DNA of 64,000 nt from Paenibacillus lignilyticus (GCF_017942085.1 NZ_JAGKSP010000003.1:493458-557457), one strand, 5' to 3'. Positions 45,501-53,540 are shown, counted from the stretch's first letter. Notes: a model not told the origin generated them from the letters alone. Numbers and translations are program-made.

Positions 45501-46077
45501 TCGCAAATTTATCCGTTTGCGTGCCGCTTGCCGGCAGCTTAAAGTGGTCGCCGAGCCCGGCAGCAATATCGGTTGCAGCCGTATACCCGGATTTGGATAT
45601 TTCAACGCCTTGATTGTTTTTGATGGCAACCGTGCGGTCGTTGGTGTTATGGAAGCCTGAGAACCCGGTTCCGGCAACCTCCACGATTTGGCCGGCGTCA
45701 AGACTCACGCCATATTTCGTGTTAAAGTCAGCCAATGTTTTACCCGTATTATTGTACCAGAAGACCATGACTTGTTCGGGAGCGAGCGACTTCTCGCCAA
45801 AAGTAAACGGAATATCCGGTGTACTGGTCGGGTATCGGTACAAGAAGGTATAGTCGTTCAGACGCAGCGTTTTGTTGGAGTTATTGTACACTTCGAAAAA
45901 CTCATAATCGTCCGTACCGCTCACATCCGGATGAATCTCAGATACGAACAACTCAGGCACCGTGTTTGCATCAGCTGCTGCAGTACTGCCTGCCGAAGAG
46001 ATCAGACTCGTTAACAGGCTTGCTAATAGAAGGCTAGCGATCCATCTCTTGTATCGCTTGTACCTCTTGCTAATCAT
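39559..46077 (-). CDS. giant S-layer-anchored protein: lamin-tail domains, metallophosphoesterase, SLH motifs
   Basis: 2172 residues, secreted (signal about 1-35). Three lamin-tail domains (LTD) lie at about 40-205, 328-505 and 621-795, recognised by YEFVEVYNNT repeats. Each is followed by an Ig-like strand-rich module; LTD1 and LTD2 lead into modules with ELQYYIQASD. After a region of Ig/carbohydrate-binding-like modules comes a calcineurin-type phosphoesterase (about 1400-1660) with MSDTQYY, HTGDIVDE, GNHDVDH and a late GHYHNS. Thus the Asp, His and Asn ligands are all present. A helical stretch precedes three SLH motifs (about 1990-2172; ITRAEFAAM is typical) that should bind pyruvylated wall polymer. 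The domain set suggests an exposed phosphodiesterase or nuclease. GGAAGG precedes the ATG. A HupE-like gene lies 38 bases upstream. Confidence 0.9.
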   Translation of the reverse strand: MISKRYKRYKRWIASLLLASLLTSLISSAGSTAAADANTVPELFVSEIHPDVSGTDDYEFFEVYNNSNKTLRLNDYTFLYRYPTSTPDIPFTFGEKSLAPEQVMVFWYNNTGKTLADFNTKYGVSLDAGQIVEVAGTGFSGFHNTNDRTVAIKNNQGVEISKSGYTAATDIAAGLGDHFKLPASGTQTDKFATKSAPTPGTLAAEQIPSVHYEFPGIPVNEAPIIDHTPVTHGTSSEDLTITAQITDVDDTPTAALFYKNKSDADYASVPMGNTSGTAVFTAVIPKAALTSAELQYYIQASDSIHTIKSAVNTVAIEQQNFDFSKVPVLLITELVPDTTNVAGVDSDAYEFVELYNNTTRPISLKDYQLIYRYTNSSTPDAVWSLPASAVIPPLSSSVFWIMNGVNTDLTADDFNANYKTALVENTNLFKIDGGGGMANGGMRKIIVASKAGKEIAEAYYANAQTDVDKGIFYQYPTDGTNRMSLKSAAVNAATPGSAESELLPAQPAPAVNQLPVIEHVPPATGSIDNDLTILATIADPDNQTLSATLYYRVGAAVDYQSAAMTTGEDSQFSATIPKEALTDTALQYYIQASDGVDTVKSSTFTVSIELGNVDFNKLPPLMVTEIVPDSTNVGTGDGYEFVEVYNNTDQTINFKNYKIQYRYTDSGPDADVIWPTASEELLIPSKKTMVFWVINSQNKQSTVADFNKLYGTNLVEGTDIVKMYSDGMANGGKRGIVVASNTKTEISAVYYDNDEETVANKGIFYKYSPAGSTQMMKYSAGTEAATPGKVAPVQVPIIPVKQPADTTNPTFNDLTGITEIDKAKNLQITAEAQDENKVKSVALYYKSNLDSAYTKRYLEESFADTLYHYTIYSPELIGRNYLEYYYVISDGKNEVTSEKYRVNVTGNSDHSSLRLNVKDGEILAGTKVLKGTSESAPASSLHLSVDQTEVTNGTYAAVEQDAYFAFEANGVNYYFKNGVAIGKEALYIFEDPINSYTTLTVPIAAERLKAGNNIISIRAGTKASPFDDRDEENKDDFTVRNVRLVFADGTEIFDERYKNRDTVIPMGDSAGKFPVMDFNFVITDALLASKAYALDTTKLPDGEHAITVGHSQLGEKTVTVKVDNTAPTITTSMEEGKLYRGPFTIHATVQDALSGLNKAEVWLDEAPITLPYKTSSKDLTAGNHVVLIHATDKVGNRAQKQVTFSVPDENPTKPELVTPASGSTGIDRNPVLTVKVADPMNDKMNVSFFQGFKYDAASQGDFQGFRNAAGIEPPKEMVPAGESAMTPEDYNKIGATDGQYLIDDSTEQFPYQRFQVQLDASVKETDKIELSWKGNSLEGRKVSMYAWSPAEQKWKSIDSKIAGAADFTLGAWVTAGEYAVDHSLQVMVQDELPVSQEKFDFSFAWMSDTQYYSESYPRIYEDIVNWIADNKESQKIKYVIHTGDIVDEADKEIQWERADADMKVLENANIPYGVLAGNHDVDHQLGAYDYYWKYFGEKRFKDQPTYGGSLDNNRGHYDLVSSNGNDFIMVYMGWGVRDSDIDWMNEVLAKYPNRKAILNFHEFLLVSGNRAPIADKIFEKVVTKNKNVFAVLSGHYHNSALLVDELDDNNDGVKDRKVYQMLSDYQGGPEGGQGYIKLLQFDMANDKMYVKTYSPYLDDYNFYDPKDYPNKDEFTLDVDLTPQVKRVATDYMGVNVYTDQLIGKEDEAGSGEKAGVTWSNLDANKKYQWYALAEDAFTGQSMSEIWNFTTGTTGNNPPAVPPVPPNSGTTPEKTDDGVTLLGELNNGKLTVPAGTFTKAIEMMKGQGDHTVHITTENAVQAVNAELLVKELTDALKLKSDLTVSIDIGGASYSLPLDVLDLAKLATTFGADAKLVISIAQASGAAAQQVKNAAASTGVTLVGSPVEYTVSVQANGKSEEIKQFGSTYISRTIVTSQQLDPKATTAVMYNPETGAFTFVPATFKTVGGQTIVTIQRNGNSIYAIAQLSKTFSDVSNHWARADIELMASKLIVKGSSGDQFGPDQAITRAEFAAMIVRALGMSEVKPAAGLSDVRSQDWFAGAVGAAVKAGLVKGYQDGSFKPNASINREEMAVIIARAIAFTGKQPSGGEQLLDMFKDKAAINSWAKQPVAQAVEAGIINGMSNGNFVPGNQATRAEAAVMLKRLLKYVAFIN

Positions 46078-46114
46078 TATTGAACACTTCCTTCCGGTTG
46101 TAGGGGTCCTGTTA

Positions 46115-47281
46115 TTAGATCGTTACAAGACGTTCGATCAGCCAGTACATGCCCATTAATCCGACAATGGAGGATGCACCGTATTTCCAGATTGGGCTTC
46201 GAGCGAGCTTAAACCGCCGACACAGCAACAGAAGAGGCACCACAATAGCCAGAACCGCAAGCTGTCCGATCTCGACTCCAAGATTGAAGGAGAACAGCGG
46301 AAGTGCGACATGGCCCGATAAGGTGCCATGCAGAATTTCAGCGAACCCAAATCCATGAACCATGCCAAACATAACGGTTACGGCCATACGTTTATTGTCG
46401 TTGCTATTCTTTCGATACAGATTTTCAAAAGCTACAAATACGATGCTTAGCGCAATAAGCGGTTCGACAATTAGTGGCGACAGCGACGCTAAATCAAGCG
46501 CGGATAAAACAAGCGTAATGCTATGTCCGACCGTAAACGCGGAGATAAGCTTCAGCATCGTCCATCCGCTCGTTCCGGCAGCTAAGATAAGTCCGACCAA
46601 AAACAGCAAATGGTCCGCGCCGGACCAGATATGCTCCATCCCCATCTTCGTATACTCGCTCAGCTGCGAAGTCCAGGACGATGAGGTTGTGATCATGCTT
46701 GACTGATCATCTCTATCATCCGTTGATTGTCCTTCTTTGCCGTCGTCTGCTCCATGATAGCCTTCCATCTCCAGAATATTGTTTGAACTGTTGATGACTT
46801 GTACGATGGACTGCTGTCCCATTCGGATCGTAGCAAAGCTTCTATGGTCGGGATTGGTGCCGTCATAGAAGTTATATTGAACCATGTACCGTTCAACAGG
46901 CTCCGCAAAGTCATAGGTGATGTCGATTTCGACCATGGGCATTTTTGCTTTTTCAGTTTGTTTTACCGCTGTTAATGCTCCGTTTCCGACTTTGCTGTTT
47001 CCGGTTACGATCAGTCTGTCATTCACTAAAGCGGTGAGTGTATCCTTTCCGTCAGTCAGTTCATTTGCTGAAATTTGGCCATCCCCGTTCTGATCGAGGG
47101 TCGGAAGCGCTTCTAGCAGCTCTCGCTCCGGCAGAAACAGGTTATACTCCAATTTGTGATCCTTAATGGTAATATCCGAAAATCCCGTAGAACTGAAATG
47201 GGCCTGCGCGGTACCCCCAAACAAGGCGAAAAACATCCATAAGCTTGCCAACACAACGCCTGCCTGCATTCTTATTCTCAC
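46115..47281 (-). CDS. HupE/UreJ-like membrane protein with N-terminal EF-hand domain
   Basis: 388 residues. After a signal segment (about residues 1-27) the outer domain carries one canonical EF-hand loop, DQNGDGQISANE (near residue 60), predicting Ca2+ binding. A Ser/Asp-rich linker follows. The C-terminal half has about six membrane helices of the HupE/UreJ_2 type, with GADHLLFLVGLILA, FTVGHSITLVLSAL and GMVHGFGFAEIL, whose His residues resemble those proposed for metal transport. The GTG start at 47281 follows GGAGAG; the longer frame to 47362 lacks a binding site. It is transcribed into the SLH-phosphoesterase gene, suggesting joint expression. Confidence 0.83.
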   Translation of the reverse strand: MRIRMQAGVVLASLWMFFALFGGTAQAHFSSTGFSDITIKDHKLEYNLFLPERELLEALPTLDQNGDGQISANELTDGKDTLTALVNDRLIVTGNSKVGNGALTAVKQTEKAKMPMVEIDITYDFAEPVERYMVQYNFYDGTNPDHRSFATIRMGQQSIVQVINSSNNILEMEGYHGADDGKEGQSTDDRDDQSSMITTSSSWTSQLSEYTKMGMEHIWSGADHLLFLVGLILAAGTSGWTMLKLISAFTVGHSITLVLSALDLASLSPLIVEPLIALSIVFVAFENLYRKNSNDNKRMAVTVMFGMVHGFGFAEILHGTLSGHVALPLFSFNLGVEIGQLAVLAIVVPLLLLCRRFKLARSPIWKYGASSIVGLMGMYWLIERLVTI

Positions 47282-47564
47282 ATGACTCTCCTTTCTATCT
47301 AACTCGAAGATCGTTATAGACAACTTTATTACTATAGAGTCCGAATGTAAGTTGAACATCATGGACAGATGAAGAAATTATTGATCTTGCCCAAAAAATG
47401 AGAAGAACCCTCCCATAAATTGAAGAGGGCTCTAGTTCATCCGAGAAATGGAAGACGTCGTCGATTCTGTTTTGTAAATATCGGAAATTGTCGTTTTCTT
47501 CGCAACCTCCACCTCTGTTCTACGTCTAATAGAGTAGATTCAGAGAGGAGTGTTAAATTAGCAG

Positions 47565-49502
47565 ATGGTTATTCGTAACAAATGGACGGTAATTATCGCG
47601 GCAGTACTGGTTATTCAAGCGATTTTGTCGACGATATCAACGACCAATAGTGACGCTGCTGTTGCATCCGCAGACAATACGACTAAATTTCGTGTCTACC
47701 ACAACGATGCTGCCATGAAGGAATTTGCTGCCGAGAGCAGTGCTGTTGCTTACGCTAAACAATTCACGTACACGCATGTGGAGAAAATCGCGAACCGAGA
47801 ATGGGTTTGGGACAACCTTCCGAAGTATAAGGTGTACGAGAACGGTGTAAGTTCAAGCGGCCGGGAATTCCGTACGCTGGCTGAAGCACAGCGTTTTGCA
47901 AGCAAAGTTCGTTTCGCGCAAATCCGCGACCTGGAGAAGCCCGGATTCATTCAAAGCAATTATCCTAATTTTCAAATGTATCAAGGTGATAAAACGCTGG
48001 CAAACTGGTCGTTCGTGACTCTTGCCGATGCGAAGAAAGCTGCTAAAGCTTACGGAAACATCCATATTATTGAGCTGGCAAGCAATCAGTGGGTATGGGA
48101 TAACTTGACTGATGCACAGAAAGCCGCTCAGCGCAAAGCACCGCTAACTTATAGCATTGTAACGGACAGCATGCAAGACAGCGCTCCTGCTTACAGCTTT
48201 TTGTTAGATGCGATCCGCGCTTCGTTTAAAGTACCCGGGAGCAGCGTAGTTAACCGAGCAACGGGTCAAATTGTACATAGTAACATCCCAACCTTCACGG
48301 TCGTCCAGTCCGGCCCGGTTGTGGCCTCGTACCATAGCATTCAAAGCGCGATTCAATATGCCAAATCCTTGTCCGGTGCGTCTGTCGTGAAGAACGGACT
48401 AACTTGGTGGACGAATGTTCCGTATCTGGCCGTTTATCAAGGCGACCAGAAACTGCGTTCGTTCCATACGCGTAAAGGCGCTATTGAGTTTGCCAATTCG
48501 TACGCGGGTTCCACCGTTATGACAACCGATCTCAGAGCAATCTGGAACAATAAGAAGTCGCTCCAGCTGCTGGGTTGGAACGGTACTTCCCGTACAGCAA
48601 CGGTATTGGATCAAGTCAGCAAAACCCAAGGGCTCGATATCGATTCCCCATCTTGGTTTGAACTGGCAAGCGCGGATGGCACCTTTACGGATACTTCGGA
48701 TCCGGCACTCGTGCAAACGATGAAGGCCTCCGGCATCAAGTTGACTCCGCTCGTAAGCAATCAATTCGATGCGGTGCTGACAAGCGCGTTTCTGCGGAAT
48801 GAAACAGCGAAGAATTCGTTTATCACTAACCTCGTCAGCAAGCTTACGGCTCTTGATGTGGAAGGTGTGAATATTGATTTCGAGGGCATGGCCGGAAAAG
48901 ATCGTGACTTGTACACCGAATTCGTTCGCTCGTTTACAAGCGCGGCGCACATAGCCGGATTGACGGTTTCGGTCGATCTGCCAAGAGGCGATGTGAAATG
49001 GGATGCCAAAACCGCTTACGATCAGCGGGCACTCGCCGAAATCGTGGACATGATTATGATTATGGCCTATGACCAGCACTGGAAGGGAAGCGACGAAGCC
49101 GGCTCCGTCGCTGAACTGACTTGGGTTGAGGATGGCGTGAAGCAATTTCTGGCTTATGGCGTTCCCCGCAGCAAGCTGATGCTCGGCATTCCTTTCTATG
49201 TGCGAGAATGGCGTGTAGATGCAGCGGGCAAGCTGGTGGATAACAAAGCTATCTTTATGAGTGAGCTGCCTCGCATCATTGCCGAACAAGGCGCTACTCG
49301 CACGTTTGACGCCACTGCCGGACAATGGAAATACGAATATACGGGCCAAGACGGATACACGCATGTATTCTGGGCAGAGACAGCCGACACCGTGAAAGCT
49401 CGCGTCAACATCGCCAAGAAGTACGATTTAGCCGGCGTTGCCGCTTGGCGTCTCGGGTATGAGCAGGCAGATCTGTGGACGATGCTGCTCCAAATGAAGT
49501 AG
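47565..49502 (+). CDS. secreted GH18 family glycoside hydrolase with N-terminal repeats
   Basis: 645 residues. The N-terminal signal or anchor (about 1-30) is followed by six degenerate repeats of about 45 residues (about 40-330), each with a strand such as KYKVYENG, an Ala-rich helix (AVAYAKQF, AKKAAKAY, AIEFANSY) and an ending like WVWDNLP. The GH18 barrel (about 340-645) has GVNIDFEGM (catalytic Glu near 441) and MIMAYDQHW, as in YaaH/SleL-type spore or wall hydrolases. It should cleave N-acetylglucosamine-containing glycans. The only GGAG lies 14 bases from the ATG, a long spacing. Confidence 0.88.
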   Translation: MVIRNKWTVIIAAVLVIQAILSTISTTNSDAAVASADNTTKFRVYHNDAAMKEFAAESSAVAYAKQFTYTHVEKIANREWVWDNLPKYKVYENGVSSSGREFRTLAEAQRFASKVRFAQIRDLEKPGFIQSNYPNFQMYQGDKTLANWSFVTLADAKKAAKAYGNIHIIELASNQWVWDNLTDAQKAAQRKAPLTYSIVTDSMQDSAPAYSFLLDAIRASFKVPGSSVVNRATGQIVHSNIPTFTVVQSGPVVASYHSIQSAIQYAKSLSGASVVKNGLTWWTNVPYLAVYQGDQKLRSFHTRKGAIEFANSYAGSTVMTTDLRAIWNNKKSLQLLGWNGTSRTATVLDQVSKTQGLDIDSPSWFELASADGTFTDTSDPALVQTMKASGIKLTPLVSNQFDAVLTSAFLRNETAKNSFITNLVSKLTALDVEGVNIDFEGMAGKDRDLYTEFVRSFTSAAHIAGLTVSVDLPRGDVKWDAKTAYDQRALAEIVDMIMIMAYDQHWKGSDEAGSVAELTWVEDGVKQFLAYGVPRSKLMLGIPFYVREWRVDAAGKLVDNKAIFMSELPRIIAEQGATRTFDATAGQWKYEYTGQDGYTHVFWAETADTVKARVNIAKKYDLAGVAAWRLGYEQADLWTMLLQMK

Positions 49503-49598
49503 CGGCTGCCGGCCAAGTGGTACTTAGGTAGCTCGTTATGGTATGATAGTAGAGTTATTGTTCGATCATTTAATTCATATCAGTTAGGAGACTGCTGT

Positions 49599-49946
49599 AT
49601 GTCAAATTTAAAAGAAATTCAATCCCTCGATGAGTGGAATGCGGCGTTTGAAGCATCCAGCTCGCGTCCTTTGGTCGTTTTCAAACATAGCACGACATGT
49701 CCGGTAAGCGCGAACGCGTACACGGAGTTCTCGAATTACTTGAAGAACAACGAGGCAGCTTCGGCTGACACCGACTTTGTTCTGGTCAAGGTCATTGAAT
49801 CCCGTCCGGTGTCGAACCAAATTGCCGAAGATACTTCGGTCAAACATGAATCCCCGCAAGTGATTCTAATCAAGGATAAAGCGAAGTATTGGACGGCCTC
49901 GCATTGGTCCATCACGGAAGCTCATATGTCTGCGGTAATGAATTAA
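49599..49946 (+). CDS. ytxJ: bacillithiol-system redox protein YtxJ
   Basis: A 115-residue thioredoxin-fold protein of the YtxJ (DUF2847) family. The single redox Cys is in HSTTCPVSANAY (about residue 32), the family's TCPxS motif. LVKVIESRPVSNQIA and ESPQVILIK continue the fold. YtxJ is proposed as a monothiol bacilliredoxin-like partner of bacillithiol. AGGAG lies 9 bases before the ATG. It is monocistronic, with a terminator following. Confidence 0.9.
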   Translation: MSNLKEIQSLDEWNAAFEASSSRPLVVFKHSTTCPVSANAYTEFSNYLKNNEAASADTDFVLVKVIESRPVSNQIAEDTSVKHESPQVILIKDKAKYWTASHWSITEAHMSAVMN

Positions 49947-49954
49947 TCAGCGAT

Positions 49955-50000
49955 GCCTCCTGATCGAAGCGTGAAGACGCTTTTGTTAGGAGGCTTTTTT
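49955..50000 (+). terminator. terminator after ytxJ
   Basis: Arms GCCTCCT and AGGAGGC enclosing an inner GAAGCGTG/CGCTT hairpin, then six T residues. Confidence 0.85.
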
Positions 50001-50150
50001 GTTATTTTGCCAATTGTTAAAAACCATATATTAGAACCAGTCTACTATCTCTGCATATCCCAGCTTCACTATTACTAGTAGATGGTCATCGCTCTTCCTC
50101 GCTTGTACTCAAGCCTGTTATTCATCAAAATTGGCGATTAACAGGTAATA
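50001..50150. other. intergenic, nothing recognised
   Basis: AT-rich sequence between two terminators. No gene, repeat or promoter could be supported. Confidence 0.5.
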
Positions 50151-50180
50151 AAAAAGAAGCCTGCCACCGAAGTGACAAGC
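50151..50180 (-). terminator. terminator after speD
   Basis: GCTTGTCAC pairing with GTGGCAGGC (two G-U pairs) and a four-base loop, then TTTTTT on the minus strand. Confidence 0.82.
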
Positions 50181-50194
50181 CTCATTAGGTTTGC

Positions 50195-51007
50195 TTAAGC
50201 AAACACCATATTTTTTCCGTAGAATATTTCGTCCATTTCCCACTTTACGCTTTTCTCAATCTCCTGCTGCTCATCCTTGCTGAGTGTGTCCTTCGTGTAC
50301 CCGAACAAGTAATTGTTCAGATCAAACTCCCGCAGCTTGCACTTCGTGTGAAAAATATTTTCCTGATACACATTCACGTCAATCATCTGATACAAATCTT
50401 GGATTTCTTCCGGAATATAACTCTGGATCGAGCTGATTTCGTGGTCGATAAACAGCTTGTGCCCATAGATATCGCGCGTAAATCCCCTTACTCTGTAATC
50501 GATAATCATAATATCGGTATCAAAGGAGCGTATGAGGTAGTTCAGCGCTTTAAGCGGCGAAATCTCACCGCAGGTGGAGACGTCTATATCTGCGCGGAAC
50601 GTGCTGATGCCTTCATCCGGATGGTACTCGGGATACGTATGCACCGTGATATGGCTTGTATTCAAATGCATGGCAACGCCATTTGGAACCGGTCCGGGCG
50701 ATTCCTCGAACGATTCATGCGTCGCCTGCTCGAGCGGGCCTTCCGATACAAGCATCGTCACGCTTGCCCCTTGCGGCTCATAATCCTGCTGGGCAACATT
50801 CAGCACATGGGCGCCGATGATCTCGGCTACCGTTTTCAATATCGAGGTCAAACGATCCGCATTGTATTGCTGGTCTATGTAAGCGATATACGATTCGCGC
50901 TCTTCTTTCGTTTTGGTAAAGCAAATATCGTACATATTGAAGCTTAACGACTTGGTCAAGTTGTTAAAGCCATGCAGCGTAATGCGCTGCTCCGATGTTA
51001 ATTGCAA
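50195..51007 (-). CDS. speD: S-adenosylmethionine decarboxylase proenzyme
   Basis: 270 residues of the longer, E. coli-type SpeD rather than the 125-residue Bacillus form. It makes decarboxylated SAM for spermidine synthesis. The self-cleavage site that yields the pyruvoyl group is the Ser in [13 protein letters not shown] (about residue 118), followed by [16 protein letters not shown]. The start is TTG at 51007, five bases after AGGGGGAG. No speE lies nearby in this window. Confidence 0.94.
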   Translation of the reverse strand: MQLTSEQRITLHGFNNLTKSLSFNMYDICFTKTKEERESYIAYIDQQYNADRLTSILKTVAEIIGAHVLNVAQQDYEPQGASVTMLVSEGPLEQATHESFEESPGPVPNGVAMHLNTSHITVHTYPEYHPDEGISTFRADIDVSTCGEISPLKALNYLIRSFDTDIMIIDYRVRGFTRDIYGHKLFIDHEISSIQSYIPEEIQDLYQMIDVNVYQENIFHTKCKLREFDLNNYLFGYTKDTLSKDEQQEIEKSVKWEMDEIFYGKNMVFA

Positions 51008-51085
51008 TTGGGCTCCCCCTAAGTGTAACGCCTCCGGCGCGGAAATAAACGACTGTATACTTAGAATGGGAAGTCCGGGCAGCTT

Positions 51086-52207
51086 CTATCCCGAAAACGG
51101 ATTAATTTTCTTCTTTTGCAAGCCAAGCGGGTCATATTCGCCTGCAAAATGATACACATACCGATTATCAATACGGACATAACCGAGGATGCACGCCGCT
51201 CGATCCCTACGGAACACGCAGGAGTAATCCTGATTGTCCCGATTTCCTTCCGCCACGAGGATTTCACCGGCATCACAAGCGAGTACAACACCGATATGAT
51301 CATGCGCATGTTCAGACAGCAGCTTCTCATAGATGACGATATCCCCGCGCTGAGGTGTGAAACCGTCTTGTCCATCTCGATAGAAAAACTCATTCTCAGG
51401 CAGCTGCGACCATTCCAGCCATGCCCCAACCCCCGCGAATCGACACGCACTATTCGGATAACGAATCGGAAGCAGAATGCCGGCAATCCTGCAGCAATGA
51501 TACACGAAAGCCGCACACCAGCTGCCTTTCAGCACACTGTAGATATCCGCGTCCGGCCAGTATTGGCAAATCTCCCGATAGCTGCGATTACCGGGAACTC
51601 CGATAATATCTTGCGAAGCAAGCTGTTCGGCAATGTCAGCAAGCAGCGCTCTTTTATCCGGATTACCACCGACCGCTTGCACATCAGGTTTGATTTCAAT
51701 TGCTGGTTGCCCGCTGGGAAGGGTCAGCTCGTTCAATACTCGTTGAAGCCGGGGCATATCCTCCCCCGAGACAAGACGAGCGGAATGTTGAAAATATCGC
51801 TGCAGCACTACCGCATCCTTGACGATTTCGTCATAGGGTCCATGGACATGTTCCTGATCGCTATGAAGACATATGGCATGAAGAATCGTATGCAGCTCTT
51901 CCGGACTAAACGAACCCATATCTCTAATTAGAGGCCGTACGGCTTCGGCGCTGTTGACGCCGGGAAAGTCGGCAATGCCTGTTTTGTAGTAATAGTAATG
52001 ATGAAGCAAACCAGCGATTGAAGCGAGCTCCCGGTCATACCCTCTCTTTAACGCAAGGACTGACGCAAACGTAGAGACGCCGTACAAATAAGTGCATGCT
52101 TCTTCCCTTAACGCTGCGCTATCAACGGACTTCAACATGGTATGTAGCATGATTCTTATACTTTCATGCCGAGCCGGCTGCATACCGGTTATCGCCTCAG
52201 CGTACAT
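51086..52207 (-). CDS. degenerate HD domain fused to a CHAP-type amidohydrolase domain
   Basis: About 373 residues. The N-terminal half follows the helical layout of an HD phosphohydrolase, but the key residues are altered: the HD pair reads HH in GLLHHYYYY (about residue 70) and the later DAD reads DAV in KDAVVLQRY. The C-terminal half (about 205-360) resembles CHAP/NlpC peptidases, with Cys in GSWCAAFVYHC (about residue 235) and His in HDHIGVVLA. No signal peptide is visible. The start overlaps the P450 stop by 11 bases; ATG 52183, preceded by GAGG, is an alternative. The role is unknown; cleavage of peptidoglycan fragments or another amide is possible. Confidence 0.7.
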   Translation of the reverse strand: MYAEAITGMQPARHESIRIMLHTMLKSVDSAALREEACTYLYGVSTFASVLALKRGYDRELASIAGLLHHYYYYKTGIADFPGVNSAEAVRPLIRDMGSFSPEELHTILHAICLHSDQEHVHGPYDEIVKDAVVLQRYFQHSARLVSGEDMPRLQRVLNELTLPSGQPAIEIKPDVQAVGGNPDKRALLADIAEQLASQDIIGVPGNRSYREICQYWPDADIYSVLKGSWCAAFVYHCCRIAGILLPIRYPNSACRFAGVGAWLEWSQLPENEFFYRDGQDGFTPQRGDIVIYEKLLSEHAHDHIGVVLACDAGEILVAEGNRDNQDYSCVFRRDRAACILGYVRIDNRYVYHFAGEYDPLGLQKKKINPFSG

Positions 52208-53453
52208 GCATCGTACCCATGCCACGGAACAGAACATTATGGCGCCAATTCGGAGCTGCATCTGCAAGATGCATTTGCGGATAATGCTTCAGCATCGCAG
52301 TCAGCGCGATTTCGCCTTCCAGTCGGGCAAGCGGTGCACCCAGACAGAAGTGAGCTCCTGAAGCAAACGCCAAGTGGCGATTAGGCGTCCTGCCAATATC
52401 GAACTGATTCGGATTCGAGAATTGAGCGGGATCGCGGTTTGCCGCACCAAGCATCACTTGGACCACCTGTCCTTGCCGGATCGTCTGCCCGCCAAGCTCG
52501 TAATCGACTGATGCAAGGCGTGAAGTCATCTGTACCGGACTTTCGTATCGCAGTCCTTCTTCTACCGCAGAAGGAATTAAAGTGGGATTTTCGAGTAAAC
52601 GCGCATATTGTTCCGGGTGGTTCAACAACGCAAGCATGGTGTTGCCAATCAGATTCACCGTCGTCTCATGACCGGCTACAAGCAGCAATACACATGTAGC
52701 GATAAGCTCCTGCTCGGTAAGCGCATCTGTCTGTTCTTTAGCGGCCAGTAAATCGCTGATCATATCTTCACGCGGCGAAACTTTGCGTTCCGCAATTAAG
52801 CTGCGGAAATAAGCTGTAATTTCAACGGCTGCCCGAATGGATTGTTCTGCGAAATCAGGCGTTTGATCGCCGCCGCCTTCGAGTATTCTTGCGAAGGTAT
52901 GCGACCATTCCTTGAACATCTCGCGGTCTTCCGGCGGTACGCCAAGCATCTCGGCGATGACGATAACCGGCAATGGAAATGCGAACGATTGAATGAGATC
53001 AGGCTGCTCCTCTTCTGCCATCCGCTCGGCAAGATGCTCCGCGATGGAGCGGATATTCTGCTTCAGCCTCTCCATGGACCGCGGCGTGAAGGAGTGACTG
53101 ACAAGCCCTCGCAATCTTGTATGCGTCGGCGCATCTCGAAGCAGCATCCAATTGTCCAAGAGATTATTAACAGGCTCCCATGGCGTATTCTGCGACTGCG
53201 GCGGCTGCTCTTCTTGCTGTTGCTGCGGCATCGCGTTTCGGTTCTCTCGGACAAACAGAGGATCCTTCAAGACGCGGTTAACGTCCTCATAACGGGAAAC
53301 AACCCACATATTGTGCCATTCCAGATATCGAACCGGTTCTTGCTCAAGCAAATAGGTGTAGAACGGATAGGGATTATCATGAACCTGTACGTTATACGGT
53401 CCAAACCATGAAGCGATTTCCGAGATTTCAAAGGTACGCGATTGATTTTGCAA
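52197..53453 (-). CDS. cytochrome P450
   Basis: A 418-residue soluble bacterial P450. It shows the I-helix oxygen-binding AGHETT (about residue 247), EEGLRY (ExxR motif) and the heme loop FASGAHFCLGAPLAR with the thiolate Cys near residue 370. A Gln/Pro-rich insert at about residues 75-90 (QQQQEEQPPQSQ) is unusual. The group resembles CYP107/CYP109 Bacillus enzymes that hydroxylate fatty acids or polyketides. No ferredoxin gene is adjacent. It overlaps the start of the downstream HD-CHAP gene. Confidence 0.93.
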   Translation of the reverse strand: MQNQSRTFEISEIASWFGPYNVQVHDNPYPFYTYLLEQEPVRYLEWHNMWVVSRYEDVNRVLKDPLFVRENRNAMPQQQQEEQPPQSQNTPWEPVNNLLDNWMLLRDAPTHTRLRGLVSHSFTPRSMERLKQNIRSIAEHLAERMAEEEQPDLIQSFAFPLPVIVIAEMLGVPPEDREMFKEWSHTFARILEGGGDQTPDFAEQSIRAAVEITAYFRSLIAERKVSPREDMISDLLAAKEQTDALTEQELIATCVLLLVAGHETTVNLIGNTMLALLNHPEQYARLLENPTLIPSAVEEGLRYESPVQMTSRLASVDYELGGQTIRQGQVVQVMLGAANRDPAQFSNPNQFDIGRTPNRHLAFASGAHFCLGAPLARLEGEIALTAMLKHYPQMHLADAAPNWRHNVLFRGMGTMHVR

Positions 53454-53540
53454 CAGCTCCGCCTCCTAATTTTTTGCATGCACATAGTACGTGAGCCGGC
53501 TGCCAAAAGTTGCATCATTCGAAGCGACGAATGAAAACAA

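Noticed and set aside
47398..47440. Terminator in the gap between the HupE-like and GH18 genes
   Set aside because: An AGAGCCCTC/GGGAGGGTTCT-like stem exists, but it lies upstream of both divergent genes and lacks a solid T-tract, so its role is unclear.
48399..49364. 321-residue minus-strand frame opposite the GH18 gene
   Set aside because: No recognisable family or start site; it mirrors the codon bias of the real plus-strand gene.
51116..51931. 271-residue plus-strand frame opposite the HD-CHAP gene
   Set aside because: Shadow frame; the Cys/His motifs of the CHAP domain are on the minus strand.
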